DNA of 64,000 nt from DATFVA01 sp963721075 (GTDB lineage: Bacteria > Bacteroidota > Ignavibacteria > Ignavibacteriales > Ignavibacteriaceae): the NCBI GenBank assembly GCA_963721075.1, contig CAVRHV010000008.1, positions 32,345-96,344 on the forward strand. The letters run 5' to 3'. Under the pieces are notes generated by a model. It was not told the DNA's origin. It saw only the letters and a list, made by a program, of their open reading frames with translations, and made no database searches. Both the position numbers and the translations under genes were made by a program. Positions 26,901 through 35,116 of the stretch are shown piece after piece. Each line of letters starts with the position of its first letter. The stretch's first letter is position 1.

Positions 26901-27216
26901 AGATCTTGCTAATATCGCAGTCGTTCCAAATCCATATGTCGGCGCTGCTTCCTGGGAACCGGCAACTGTAGAGGTTGGCAGAGGAGAAAGAAGAATTTTC
27001 TTCATTCATCTGCCCCAGGAGTGTACTATCAGAATTTATACTATAAGCGGAAAACTTGTAAATACCATACAGCATAACAGTACGATTTCGGACGGGCAGG
27101 AAGTCTGGGATCTTGTATCGAAGGATGGAATGGATATTGCCTTCGGGGTTTATGCATTTCATGTCACTGCACCCGGAATTGGAGAGTACATTGGAAAATT
27201 TGCGGTAATAAAATAA
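23965..27216 (+). CDS. Large secreted protein, possible surface partner of the TonB receptor
   Basis: 1083 aa with a signal peptide (SLIILITVFLIYPCLVFGQ). I do not recognise an enzyme. Landmarks are a W/P/Y-rich N-terminal third, an acidic Ca2+-type segment PDDNIDNDQDGPTDEKRD, a second Asp/Gly-rich stretch (TGPDPDGTEGNGRPDQGEPN), a fibronectin-III-like segment near residues 545-680 (PEKPILTAVPGDHKVTLYWD ... TYYYAVAAYDKGFETV), and a C-terminal FlgD/T9SS-like beta domain (RIYTISGKLVNTIQ ... FGVYAFHV). It follows the TonB receptor by 23 bases with a GGAG site. A surface-binding role is inferred from position. Confidence 0.8.
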   Translation: MLLKRINTSLIILITVFLIYPCLVFGQRIVDKNKGDHNQTKKGFMDGNLAATVYYNFGEVADWENEPSRSGVWPKGTNHTYVDGVAIIVQAEAQDPAGNLIHPLETNYYEFTRYDPSTGVTYGWWPLPGYSNPYNSSPARSDDASTWPTTWPDRPADWNNSWNGFFGKGVFNADVETYFVFDDDEDRQYLLEHNFHPDADDPTRGGLGMQVRARGFQWSQVLAEDAIFWYYEITNMGTYDYPKTLFAQYVDWGIGGHDNSSNNAGDYNELLDISYAWSTVPFGSPGNWTPVGYAGYAFLESPGVPDDNIDNDQDGPTDEKRDNLAVNFINSPDQDPFLRNPLQDTLKFSAFYGYSWRPHWDADENANWRSFFDLNENGVWDEGEALRDDVGTDGIGPYDEGYTGPDPDGTEGNGRPDQGEPNFGVLDKDESDQLGLTGFAIYPVHQYELDNDEENWQVLSALPSPHGQILENVNLANYFSSYLFSMNGRNTYSAITGQNEETGETERFSMSMIFGINTSDIFRRKKTVQQIYNANYRFAKPPEKPILTAVPGDHKVTLYWDDRAEKTFDEFYQRINFEGYRVYRSTEPNFLEDKIITDAYGKPIYRSPIAQFDLVDGVTGLHPIDVNGAKFYLGDDSGLKHSFIDTTVQNGQTYYYAVAAYDKGFETVTIEGNFEGIPPSETTTILKKDISGNITTDINTAVVTPRAPAAGYIAPEIQSFEGSGPGTGKISISILNPDSIKNNNTYRLEFYDNAPYHNSAHPDYSVINAVTNDTLLNKKNIKGVNEQSPVLDGFTIDIKSDTVVSIDYDKSDWKSGNSNYVVQLGFDSRFAPAYSGKKINYPADYEITFTEPGQGDLSFPATSFSNPIQSNIIVKNVTENNEHFQFIFRDQNHDELFNAGDAIFFVFGDSLGAPATGFSNLHVSWSVTLFKDTSIAEEDQKPPQPGDVYSFVNTKPFRDGEFYEFKTKAQGLDKSQAAKDLANIAVVPNPYVGAASWEPATVEVGRGERRIFFIHLPQECTIRIYTISGKLVNTIQHNSTISDGQEVWDLVSKDGMDIAFGVYAFHVTAPGIGEYIGKFAVIK

Positions 27217-27249
27217 TGAGATCTTTCAAATTTATTGCAAGAGGATGCC

Positions 27250-28287
27250 ATGCGTAATCTGTCTCATTTAACAATGATTTTAATAGCGCTGATTTGTTTA
27301 TTCAGCGAAAGGGATATCTATTCCCAAAATGTTTCAAAGACCGGTACCACTGCAGCTGCATTCCTTGAGATAGGGGTTGGAGCTGCGGCGAACGGAATGG
27401 GCGGTGCATTCGTCGGCCGTGCTGATGACGCTTCAGCGCTTTACTGGAATGTCGCGGGTATTGCCTCCAGATCCCGCAACGAAGTAGTGCTGGTTCATAC
27501 GAACTGGATTGCAGATACCAGGTTTGATTTTGCAGGTTTGGTTCTGAATCTGGGTGACTTCGGAAATATCGGGTTGAGCTTTACATCGCTATCTATGTCT
27601 GACATGAAGGTGAGAACTGTCCAACAGCCGGAGGGAACTGGGGAATATTTCAGTGCCGGTGATATTGCAGTCGGGCTTTCATATGCAAGATATCTTACCG
27701 ACAGATTTTCGGTAGGTCTTACAGCAAAATATATTCAGCAGTCTATCTGGCATATGAATGCTACCGCTTTTGCGATCGATGCAGGAACCATTTTCAGAAC
27801 CGATCTTCTTGGCGGTCTAACCATAGGAGCCGTACTGTCAAATTTTGGAACACCTATGCGCATGCAGGGCAGGGATGCAAGATATTTTATCAGGGTTGAT
27901 GAAACGAAGCAGGGATCGAACGACAATATACCTGTGAATATAGATCTTGATTCCTGGGATCTTCCGCTCTATTTCCAGATTGGTGTTTCTACACCTGTAT
28001 TAAATGAAGATGATTATAAAATGTATGTATCTGCTGATGCCCTTGTTCCGAATAACGACTACCAGAGCCTGAATGTGGGCGCGGAATTTACCTTTATGGA
28101 TATTTTATCTCTTCGGGGCGGGTATAATTCTTTGTTCCTGAAAGATTCTGAAGGAGGTTTATCGCTCGGGGTAGGAGTAAATTCGCAGATGCTTTTGAGT
28201 GTAGCCACCGTTTATTTCGATTATGCTTTCAGAGATTTCGGACGACTCGATAATGTACATAATTTTTCAATCGGAATAAGGTTTTAA
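27250..28287 (+). CDS. PorV/PorQ-like outer membrane beta-barrel protein
   Basis: About 345 aa. ATG at 27250 follows AGAGGA and opens a signal peptide (MRNLSHLTMILIALICLF); the TTG at 27235 is a poorer start. The mature start, GAAANGMGGAFVGRADDASALYWNVAGIA, is the hallmark of the PorV/UPF0164 family of FadL-like 14-stranded barrels. The protein ends in alternating beta strands with a terminal F. In T9SS bacteria PorV shuttles cargo to the attachment complex; this locus-specific copy may serve the secreted glycan proteins around it. Confidence 0.88.
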   Translation: MRNLSHLTMILIALICLFSERDIYSQNVSKTGTTAAAFLEIGVGAAANGMGGAFVGRADDASALYWNVAGIASRSRNEVVLVHTNWIADTRFDFAGLVLNLGDFGNIGLSFTSLSMSDMKVRTVQQPEGTGEYFSAGDIAVGLSYARYLTDRFSVGLTAKYIQQSIWHMNATAFAIDAGTIFRTDLLGGLTIGAVLSNFGTPMRMQGRDARYFIRVDETKQGSNDNIPVNIDLDSWDLPLYFQIGVSTPVLNEDDYKMYVSADALVPNNDYQSLNVGAEFTFMDILSLRGGYNSLFLKDSEGGLSLGVGVNSQMLLSVATVYFDYAFRDFGRLDNVHNFSIGIRF

Positions 28288-28318
28288 TCCGGATTCTATT
28301 TTCACGTAAGTTCTCGAT

Positions 28319-29839
28319 ATGAAAACGAAAATTTTCTTACTCCTGATTTTTCTGTGTAACGCGGTTTTTATATGTGCTCAGGATCTGTTTCTTGAATCAA
28401 AACAGGATAGCGTTGGTAAGGAGGATATTGTAGCGCAGGTTGATACAATTAAGATAACTGCAGAGGAGTTTTATTATTCTTACGAGTTTGGTCCGGCCTT
28501 TCCTAAAAGAGAAAAGAATTCAAAGTCTGTTCATTTAAAATATCTTATTAATGAAAAACTTCTTGCACTGGAAGGCTATAAAACCGGTGTAATGGAGCAG
28601 AATGACGTACAGGGTATGTATAATGACTATAAAGCGGATCTGGCTTCCGAGGAAATGTTCAGACAGGAAATTCTTCCGGATGTTAAGATCACTAAGGATG
28701 AAATAGACAGGGTCACTGAAAAAAAGCTTATAGAATATGATATAAGATGGCTCTATAGCCGCGATGAAAATTCCGCGGCAGGTCTGCTGAAGAAATTAAA
28801 AAATGGGGCATCATTTGATTCATTATTCAACGGGCAGCTCAATGATTCTGTTTTTATTAACGACAGGAAGATGACCGGCACTTTATATGATATATATATG
28901 AAGAATCCTCTTCTCGCCGGCATCCTCGATACTCTGCAGGCCGGAATTATTCCTCCTCCGATTCATACTGATGACGGATGGTATATTATAAAGGTTGATA
29001 ATATTCAGAGAAGTCTTATCAATGGCGAAGCTGAAATTAATAAACTGAGGTCGGAATCTGAAGAGGGAATTAAGAAAAGTAAAATGGGGATAAAGTCGGA
29101 TGAATTCATTAAAGGTCTTTTCGATAAAGAAAATCCGGTAATTAAGCGTGATGCATTTAATCTGTTAAGATCCTACCTGGGAAAATTTGTACTGCCGTCT
29201 GAGAAGTATCAGGAATGGGGACTCGAGGGAAAACTGGATTCAGCTTTGTCGGCATTGGGTCTCAAACGAGGCGACAAATATCCAGGAATAATACTGGTCA
29301 CAGGATCGGTTTATGAATATTCGCTGGACGATTTTATTGAATGGTACAGGGACAGGTCGGAGTATATTAAGTTTTCCGAAGATGATTTAAACAGTTTCTC
29401 ATATTCTCTGGAAAATCTGGTCTGGATTATGGCGAGAGACAGGATGCTGGCAAAGACAGCGGAGAATAAAGGCTATACTAAATCTCCCTGGGTCAAAAAA
29501 CAGACATCCTGGTGGAGAGATAAGATAGCATATAGTGCTTACCGGAACAAACTGGAAAAATCTATTGCTCTTAACTCAGATGAAATTAAGTTGATAAAGG
29601 AGAATAAAAAATCAAAATCAGATATTATGAGTGAAGAGCTTTCGAAGAAAGTACTTCATAAGGTCCTTCAGCTCAGACAGGAGCATAAGGTTATTATTAA
29701 CAAAGACATACTTGATAAAATTAAGGTCTCATCTGAAAACGACAGGAAAGCCATCGACATTTATTTTATTAAAAGAGGCAACTTGATACCAAGAACATTG
29801 TATCCCTCTATAGATAATGACTGGATCAGCTGGGAATAA
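28319..29839 (+). CDS. Periplasmic SurA/PrsA-type peptidyl-prolyl isomerase-like foldase
   Basis: 506 aa with a signal peptide (IFLLLIFLCNAVFICAQ). The N-terminal helical region (VAQVDTIKITAEEFYYSY ... LKYLINEKLLALEGYK) matches the SurA_N/PrsA chaperone layout. A parvulin-like domain follows (residues about 130-225: IRWLYSRDENSAAGLLKKL ... DDGWYIIKVDNIQ). The second half is helical and ends without a second clear parvulin motif. It is odd to find a foldase inside a glycan locus, between PorV and the sugar-binding protein; it may fold the locus's own barrels or secreted proteins. The parvulin active site is weak, so it may be a chaperone only. Confidence 0.75.
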   Translation: MKTKIFLLLIFLCNAVFICAQDLFLESKQDSVGKEDIVAQVDTIKITAEEFYYSYEFGPAFPKREKNSKSVHLKYLINEKLLALEGYKTGVMEQNDVQGMYNDYKADLASEEMFRQEILPDVKITKDEIDRVTEKKLIEYDIRWLYSRDENSAAGLLKKLKNGASFDSLFNGQLNDSVFINDRKMTGTLYDIYMKNPLLAGILDTLQAGIIPPPIHTDDGWYIIKVDNIQRSLINGEAEINKLRSESEEGIKKSKMGIKSDEFIKGLFDKENPVIKRDAFNLLRSYLGKFVLPSEKYQEWGLEGKLDSALSALGLKRGDKYPGIILVTGSVYEYSLDDFIEWYRDRSEYIKFSEDDLNSFSYSLENLVWIMARDRMLAKTAENKGYTKSPWVKKQTSWWRDKIAYSAYRNKLEKSIALNSDEIKLIKENKKSKSDIMSEELSKKVLHKVLQLRQEHKVIINKDILDKIKVSSENDRKAIDIYFIKRGNLIPRTLYPSIDNDWISWE

Positions 29840-29842
29840 TTA

Positions 29843-31129
29843 ATGAAGATCCCCTTAATTATAATTTTTAGTCTGGTTCTGCTCTCTTTGAATAGCTGCA
29901 GCAGCGATAAAAAAAATGAAAATCGCCTTCTTTACTGGTGTTCTAATAACTCAGATGAAATAAGTTTTGCAAAGGTACGTACTGCAGAATGGAACAGCGG
30001 CAGACCTGAACTCCCTGTTAAATTTCAGCCTGTTCCTGAGGGACGATCAAGTGAAGAGATCATTCTTGCTGCGGTTGTGGGCAATACTACTCCGGATATT
30101 TATTCTAATATGTGGCAGGGGGATGTTGAAGCCTATGCCCAGGCAGGTGTACTGGTCGCACTCGATACCCTGGCAGGCTTCATGGATTTTATGTACAGCA
30201 GATGTGATAGTTCTGTGATTGAAGAAATCACTTCACAGGATGGACATATATACCAGATTCCGTGGAAAATAAATCCTATCATGCTTATATATAATGTTAA
30301 TATAATTAACAACCTCGGATTGAAAAATCCTCCGCAAACCTATGATCAGTTCTTTGACGCATCAAAGAAATTTCAGAAGGACATCAATGGCGACGGTTAT
30401 GTTGACAGGTGGTTCGGATACTCGGAGGTACTTGTTACCTGGTGGCAGAGATTTTTTGATTTTTATCCCCTTTATCTTGGCGCTTCCGGCGGAGCACCTC
30501 TGGTTAAAGATGATAAAGCTGTTTTTGATAATAAATATGCGGTTGAAGTATTCAGGTTTCTTCAGACTTTATATAAGAAAAAATACTTTGCAAAAGAACA
30601 ACTGTCAGCCAGGCAGGATCCTTTTTTGTCGGGCGTAATTGCCTCACGTTTTACCGGACCCTGGGAAATCGCTCACGCCGAAAAATATAAACCTGAAGGG
30701 TTTATTTATGATTACACAACTCTGCCTGTGCCCGATGACCATAAAGGTCCTGTCTATACATACGGCGATCCGAAGAACATTGTAATCTTTAAAAGCTGTA
30801 AAGATCCGGCGGCTGCATGGGATTATATTAAAACACTGATAAATAAAGAAGGGGATTTGAAGCTCCTGGAATTAACCAACCAGCTTCCCAGGCGTAAGGA
30901 TCTGGAGAAAGATCCTTTTTTCAGCAGCTATTTCAGTAAAAATCCAAAGATGAAAGTATTTGCGGAAGAGGCAAGGTACGTAAAAGGCACAGATGCATCG
31001 CCCGTACTGAAAGAAGTTTTCGATTTAATCTCACAGGAATATGAAGCGTGTGTCGTTTACGGTCAGAAGACTCCTGAACAGGCGGTCAAAGATGCCGCTG
31101 ATGCAGTAAATTTATTGTTTATAAAATAA
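29843..31129 (+). CDS. ABC sugar transporter, substrate-binding lipoprotein
   Basis: 428 aa family-1 extracellular solute-binding protein. The lipoprotein signal ends at LLSLNSCSSDKK with the lipobox cysteine. The body shows ILAAVVGNTTPDIYSNMWQG, VDRWFGYSEVLVTWW and FTGPWEIAHAEKY, typical of oligosaccharide binders. It would capture sugars in the periplasm for the two permeases that follow by 9 bases. The ligand is likely a manno-oligosaccharide judging by the enzymes downstream. Confidence 0.9.
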   Translation: MKIPLIIIFSLVLLSLNSCSSDKKNENRLLYWCSNNSDEISFAKVRTAEWNSGRPELPVKFQPVPEGRSSEEIILAAVVGNTTPDIYSNMWQGDVEAYAQAGVLVALDTLAGFMDFMYSRCDSSVIEEITSQDGHIYQIPWKINPIMLIYNVNIINNLGLKNPPQTYDQFFDASKKFQKDINGDGYVDRWFGYSEVLVTWWQRFFDFYPLYLGASGGAPLVKDDKAVFDNKYAVEVFRFLQTLYKKKYFAKEQLSARQDPFLSGVIASRFTGPWEIAHAEKYKPEGFIYDYTTLPVPDDHKGPVYTYGDPKNIVIFKSCKDPAAAWDYIKTLINKEGDLKLLELTNQLPRRKDLEKDPFFSSYFSKNPKMKVFAEEARYVKGTDASPVLKEVFDLISQEYEACVVYGQKTPEQAVKDAADAVNLLFIK

Positions 31130-31138
31130 AATACAGGA

Positions 31139-31999
31139 ATGAGTAACAGAAAAAAAATATTACCTTACCTGCTTGTTTCACCCTATATAATACACTTCCT
31201 GCTGTTTGTTTCGTTCCCTGTGGTCTTTTCGATAATTCTAACATTCCACAAATGGAATATAATTTCTCCGATGGAGTATTCAGGAATTACGAATTATGTT
31301 AAATTGTTTGCCGATAAAACGTTTTTCAAATCAATCTTTAATACACTTATATTCCTCGTCATTCATATTCCATTGCAGATTATTGTTGCGCTCTTTCTTG
31401 CTGAAGTCTTAAATCAGAATATTAGACTGCGGGGACTTTTTCGGGGGGCGTTTTTCCTGCCTGTTATAGTTTCAGGTGTAGTTGTGTCAATGTTGTGGCA
31501 GCAATTATACGGCTTCGATACCGGTCTGCTTAACAGACTGCTGACATCTATAGGCCTTGATAAGGTCGGCTGGCTGATCGATCCCAAAATAGCTATGCCT
31601 TCGATTGCACTGATGGCGACATGGAAAAATGTCGGGCTCTATATAATTTTATTCCTGGTAGGACTCCAGACAGTCCCTGTACAATATTATGAGGCCGCTG
31701 ATCTCGAAGGAGCCTCTCATTTTCAGAAATTCTTTAAGATCACCCTTCCCATGATAAATCCTACGATATTTATGGTAGTTATTCTTTCAACTATCGGAGG
31801 CTTTTCATTATTTATTGAACCATATATAATGACGGGCGGGGGACCCTTGAACAGTACGGTATCGGCGGTACTTTATATCTACAAACAGGGCTTCTTTTAT
31901 TACCATATGGGATATGCTGCTACACTGGGATTGTTCTTTGCATTGATCATTCTTGCGGTTGTGGTAATTCAGAAAAAGTTCATAGAGAAAAACAATTGA
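31139..31999 (+). CDS. ABC sugar transporter permease, MalF/UgpA type
   Basis: 286 aa, six membrane segments, with the ATPase-coupling EAA loop YEAADLEGASHFQKFFKITL PMINP near residues 185-210. It overlaps the next permease by ATGA-type spacing (4 bases). It forms the inner-membrane channel with its partner. Confidence 0.93.
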   Translation: MSNRKKILPYLLVSPYIIHFLLFVSFPVVFSIILTFHKWNIISPMEYSGITNYVKLFADKTFFKSIFNTLIFLVIHIPLQIIVALFLAEVLNQNIRLRGLFRGAFFLPVIVSGVVVSMLWQQLYGFDTGLLNRLLTSIGLDKVGWLIDPKIAMPSIALMATWKNVGLYIILFLVGLQTVPVQYYEAADLEGASHFQKFFKITLPMINPTIFMVVILSTIGGFSLFIEPYIMTGGGPLNSTVSAVLYIYKQGFFYYHMGYAATLGLFFALIILAVVVIQKKFIEKNN

Positions 32000-32814
32000 A
32001 ATATCTTAAAAAAATATTGTTCTATGCTGCACTGACTATCAGTGCACTGACCTTTGTTTATCCATTCTACTGGATGGTAATGGGTTCATTCTCGCCTGAA
32101 AAAGAAATCGGAAGTCTTACTTTCCTGCCGGATTCAGTGACTTTGAGCAGCTATTCACAGATGTTTGACAAGATACCGATAGGCGGAGCATTTGTGAACA
32201 GTATGATCGTTTCTCTGTCTATCACTATCGGAGTGCTTGTTTTTGGATCAATGATCGGATATGCCCTGGCAAAGCTTACCTTCAGGGGAAGAGAGCTAAT
32301 ATTTTATATAATCATTTTTACCATGACGCTGCCTTTCCAGATAACGCTTATACCACAGTACATAATTATGGTAAAATTCGGATGGATTGATACATATCTT
32401 GCACTTATAGTCCCGTACCTCATCAATGCCCTGAGCATAATTATGTTCAGGCAGTATTTCAAGACGATACCCGACAGCCTGATAGATGCCGCAAGGATAG
32501 ACGGCTGTAATGAGCTTCAGATAATATTCAGGATATTATGGCCTAATTCGATGCCCGCTATAATAACGATAGCAATTATTACTTTTATGGCTTCGTGGAA
32601 TGAAGTGCTCTGGCCTTTGATTGTTATCCGCGATGAAAGTTTAATGACTATGCCCCAGCTTGTTACACTCTTTTCTGTGGGAGGCAGAGCGGACTCACAG
32701 CTTGGTGTCAAACTTGCTTCGGCAGTAATGCTTGCCCTGCCGATAGTACTGGCGTATCTGTTCTTCCAGAAATATTTCATACAAAGTATGACTTCAACAG
32801 GGTTAAAGGAATAA
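31996..32814 (+). CDS. ABC sugar transporter permease, MalG/UgpE type
   Basis: 272 aa, six membrane segments, EAA loop IDAARIDGCNELQIIFRILW near residues 160-185. No ATP-binding subunit follows: the next gene is a GH130 enzyme, and none of the other sugar-locus genes is an ATPase. The transporter must therefore borrow an MsmX/MalK-type ATPase encoded elsewhere. Confidence 0.93.
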   Translation: MKYLKKILFYAALTISALTFVYPFYWMVMGSFSPEKEIGSLTFLPDSVTLSSYSQMFDKIPIGGAFVNSMIVSLSITIGVLVFGSMIGYALAKLTFRGRELIFYIIIFTMTLPFQITLIPQYIIMVKFGWIDTYLALIVPYLINALSIIMFRQYFKTIPDSLIDAARIDGCNELQIIFRILWPNSMPAIITIAIITFMASWNEVLWPLIVIRDESLMTMPQLVTLFSVGGRADSQLGVKLASAVMLALPIVLAYLFFQKYFIQSMTSTGLKE

Positions 32815-32911
32815 AATAATTATGCTACTTAATAATTCAAAAACAGGAACTCAGAGTCCTGAAGCAGATAGGTTTGACAAGAGCAAAATGGAAAAACAAG
32901 GAGTATCATTA

Positions 32912-33817
32912 ATGAATAAGATAGTTAAGTATGAGGGTAACCCAATACTGACGAATAGAGATGTTCCGTTTAGGGTTAATTCGATTTTTAATGCAGGTGC
33001 GGTTAAAATAGGGGATCGTTATCTGCTGCTTTGCAGAACAGAGATGCCAGATGGGAGGTCCTCTTTTACCCTGGCTGAGAGTACTGATGGAATAAAATTT
33101 ATGGTTGCAGATAAACCTTGCCTTACGCCGCGCGATCACAAGGATTTTTTTGAATATGTTGAATGGGGAATTGAAGATCCGAGGATTATCCCCATTGACG
33201 GCAGTTATTATATTACTTACACCGGTTACTCTCAATATCAGCCGCTTGTTATGCTTGCTGAAACAAATGATTTCAAAAGCTTTATCGTACATGGACCGAT
33301 CAGTGAACCATCCAACAAAGACTGCTCTTTTTTTCCTGAAAAGATAGACGGCTATTATTGGAAAGTTGACAGACCCTCTGCCGGAAATCGAAAAGATATA
33401 TGGATCAGCAAAAGTCCCGATCTTATTCACTGGGGCTCGCCGCGTGTTTTGATGCAGCCGCTTCCCGGAACATGGGAAGCCGATAAAATTGGTTCTTCGA
33501 GTAATCCGGTTCGGACAGAAGAAGGGTGGCTGATGCTTTATCATGGAGTACGGGAGTTTCCTGCCAGCTCAATCTATAAACTTGGAGTTGTTCTGCTTGA
33601 TTTGGAAAAACCCTGGGTTGTAAAAGGAAGAAGCCGGGAACCGATTATTTTTCCTGATCATGATTATGAAAGAACGGGAGATGTTATGAATGTGGTGTTT
33701 TCCAATGGCTGGATATCCGAACCGGATGGTAAACTAAAAATTTACTACTCAGGTGCAGATACTAACGTAAGCCTTGCGGTTACATCGAAAGAATACCTGG
33801 TGTCTTTATGTATATAA
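32912..33817 (+). CDS. GH130 family beta-mannoside phosphorylase/hydrolase
   Basis: About 301 aa, a five-bladed beta-propeller of glycoside hydrolase family 130. The start at 32912 has AAGGAG 8 bases upstream; the frame is open to 32822 but that part has no homology. Family features are KYEGNPILTNRDVPFRVNSI, FNAGAVKIGDRYLLLCRTE, the catalytic-acid motif WGIEDPRI, YTGYSQYQP, and the YHGV segment that carries a phosphate-binding His in phosphorylases. No signal peptide, so it acts in the cytoplasm on imported mannosides, releasing mannose-1-phosphate if it is a phosphorylase. Confidence 0.9.
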   Translation: MNKIVKYEGNPILTNRDVPFRVNSIFNAGAVKIGDRYLLLCRTEMPDGRSSFTLAESTDGIKFMVADKPCLTPRDHKDFFEYVEWGIEDPRIIPIDGSYYITYTGYSQYQPLVMLAETNDFKSFIVHGPISEPSNKDCSFFPEKIDGYYWKVDRPSAGNRKDIWISKSPDLIHWGSPRVLMQPLPGTWEADKIGSSSNPVRTEEGWLMLYHGVREFPASSIYKLGVVLLDLEKPWVVKGRSREPIIFPDHDYERTGDVMNVVFSNGWISEPDGKLKIYYSGADTNVSLAVTSKEYLVSLCI

Positions 33818-35109
33818 AAATAATTAAAGTTAGATTTTTACTTTTAACTGTCTCCACTTTGTTTCTGTTTTCTTCCTGCGAATCTGCAAATGAACAGATG
33901 CAGAGTAAAGATTCGCTGGTAAACTCAGCTCACCTTGACTCTCTTTACGAGCAGATAAATGTTAATGATAAAGTTATGGGAATTATCCACATATACAGCG
34001 ATTATCCATCATATAAATGGGTCTCTGATGATGATGAAGGAGCTGCCTGCGTTGACGATGCTGCCCGTGCTGCGGTTTTTTACCTCAAAGAGTATGATTT
34101 AAGAAAAGATACTGCAGCACTTGTAAAGGCTGAAAAACTAATTGAATTCTTGCTGTTTATGCAGTCGGATAACGGCTTTTTCTATAATTTCATTTTTGAC
34201 GATAATACTATAAACAAGACTCACAAAAATAGTATTAATATTGCAGGCTGGTGGAGTTGGCGCGCAATGTGGGCTCTTTCTGAAGGTTATAGAATACTTA
34301 AAGAAATTGACCCGGATTTGTCCGGCAGGATAGCTGCGTCTTTAGGCAAAGCAGTAAATGCAGCAGAAAAATCTTTTCCGGTTGAGCAGAAAACAAGGAG
34401 TGTAGAAGGTGTAGAAATTCCTGAATGGCTGCCTGATGAAAGTGCCTCAGACCAGGCTGCGGTTCTCTTGCTTGCTTTCTTAAATGTATTTGAGCAGACT
34501 AAGGATTCTGTAGTTCTCAGGTATGCCGATACATTATGCGATGGTATCCTTCTTATGCAGAAAGGTGGCTCTGAAGAAATTCCGTACGGTGCTTTCCTGA
34601 GCTGGCAGAATATCTGGCATGCCTACGGAAGCAGCCAGTCATATGCGCTGTTAAAGGCTTCCCGAATATTAAAAAGAACTGACATTCGGTCTGCTGCAAT
34701 TAAGGAGATTAATTTCTTTTATGATTATCTGCTGAAAAAGAATTTTCTCAACAGTTTTGAAATTACAAAAGCAGGAAGCAGCTATAATTTCTCTAAGGAG
34801 GAAAGATTTTCACAGATAGCTTACGGGATAAGACCTATGATATTTTCATGCCTGGAGGCATTCTCATTAACAGGCGACTCAGCCTTTTATTCCAAAGCTG
34901 CAAAGATAGCTGGCTGGTTTTTCGGTCAAAATCCTGCAAATACCCGGATGTACAATCCTTCTAACGGAATTTGTTTTGACGGCATAAATTCTGCCGATGA
35001 AGTCAATTTAAATTCCGGAGCGGAATCTACAATAGAAGCCCTGCTCTCGATGCAGATGCTTGAACAATATGGATTAAGCAATAGTATTATCAAACAAAGA
35101 TTGGAATAA
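33808..35109 (+). CDS. Lipoprotein with (alpha/alpha)6-barrel glycosidase-like fold
   Basis: 433 aa. The signal peptide ends in a lipobox (LFLFSSCESANEQ). The body is helical with repeating motifs of six-hairpin glycosidases: DDDEGAACVDDAARAAVFYL, GWWSWRAMWALSEGYRIL, YGSSQSYALLKASRIL and a C-terminal GQNPANTRMYNPSNG ... SGAESTIEALLSMQMLE. The acidic DDEGA/DDAAR patch is a candidate active site. I cannot place it in a numbered GH family. It overlaps the GH130 gene by 10 bases. It probably trims glycan in the periplasm. Confidence 0.75.
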   Translation: MYIKIIKVRFLLLTVSTLFLFSSCESANEQMQSKDSLVNSAHLDSLYEQINVNDKVMGIIHIYSDYPSYKWVSDDDEGAACVDDAARAAVFYLKEYDLRKDTAALVKAEKLIEFLLFMQSDNGFFYNFIFDDNTINKTHKNSINIAGWWSWRAMWALSEGYRILKEIDPDLSGRIAASLGKAVNAAEKSFPVEQKTRSVEGVEIPEWLPDESASDQAAVLLLAFLNVFEQTKDSVVLRYADTLCDGILLMQKGGSEEIPYGAFLSWQNIWHAYGSSQSYALLKASRILKRTDIRSAAIKEINFFYDYLLKKNFLNSFEITKAGSSYNFSKEERFSQIAYGIRPMIFSCLEAFSLTGDSAFYSKAAKIAGWFFGQNPANTRMYNPSNGICFDGINSADEVNLNSGAESTIEALLSMQMLEQYGLSNSIIKQRLE

Positions 35110-35116
35110 TCTGAAA

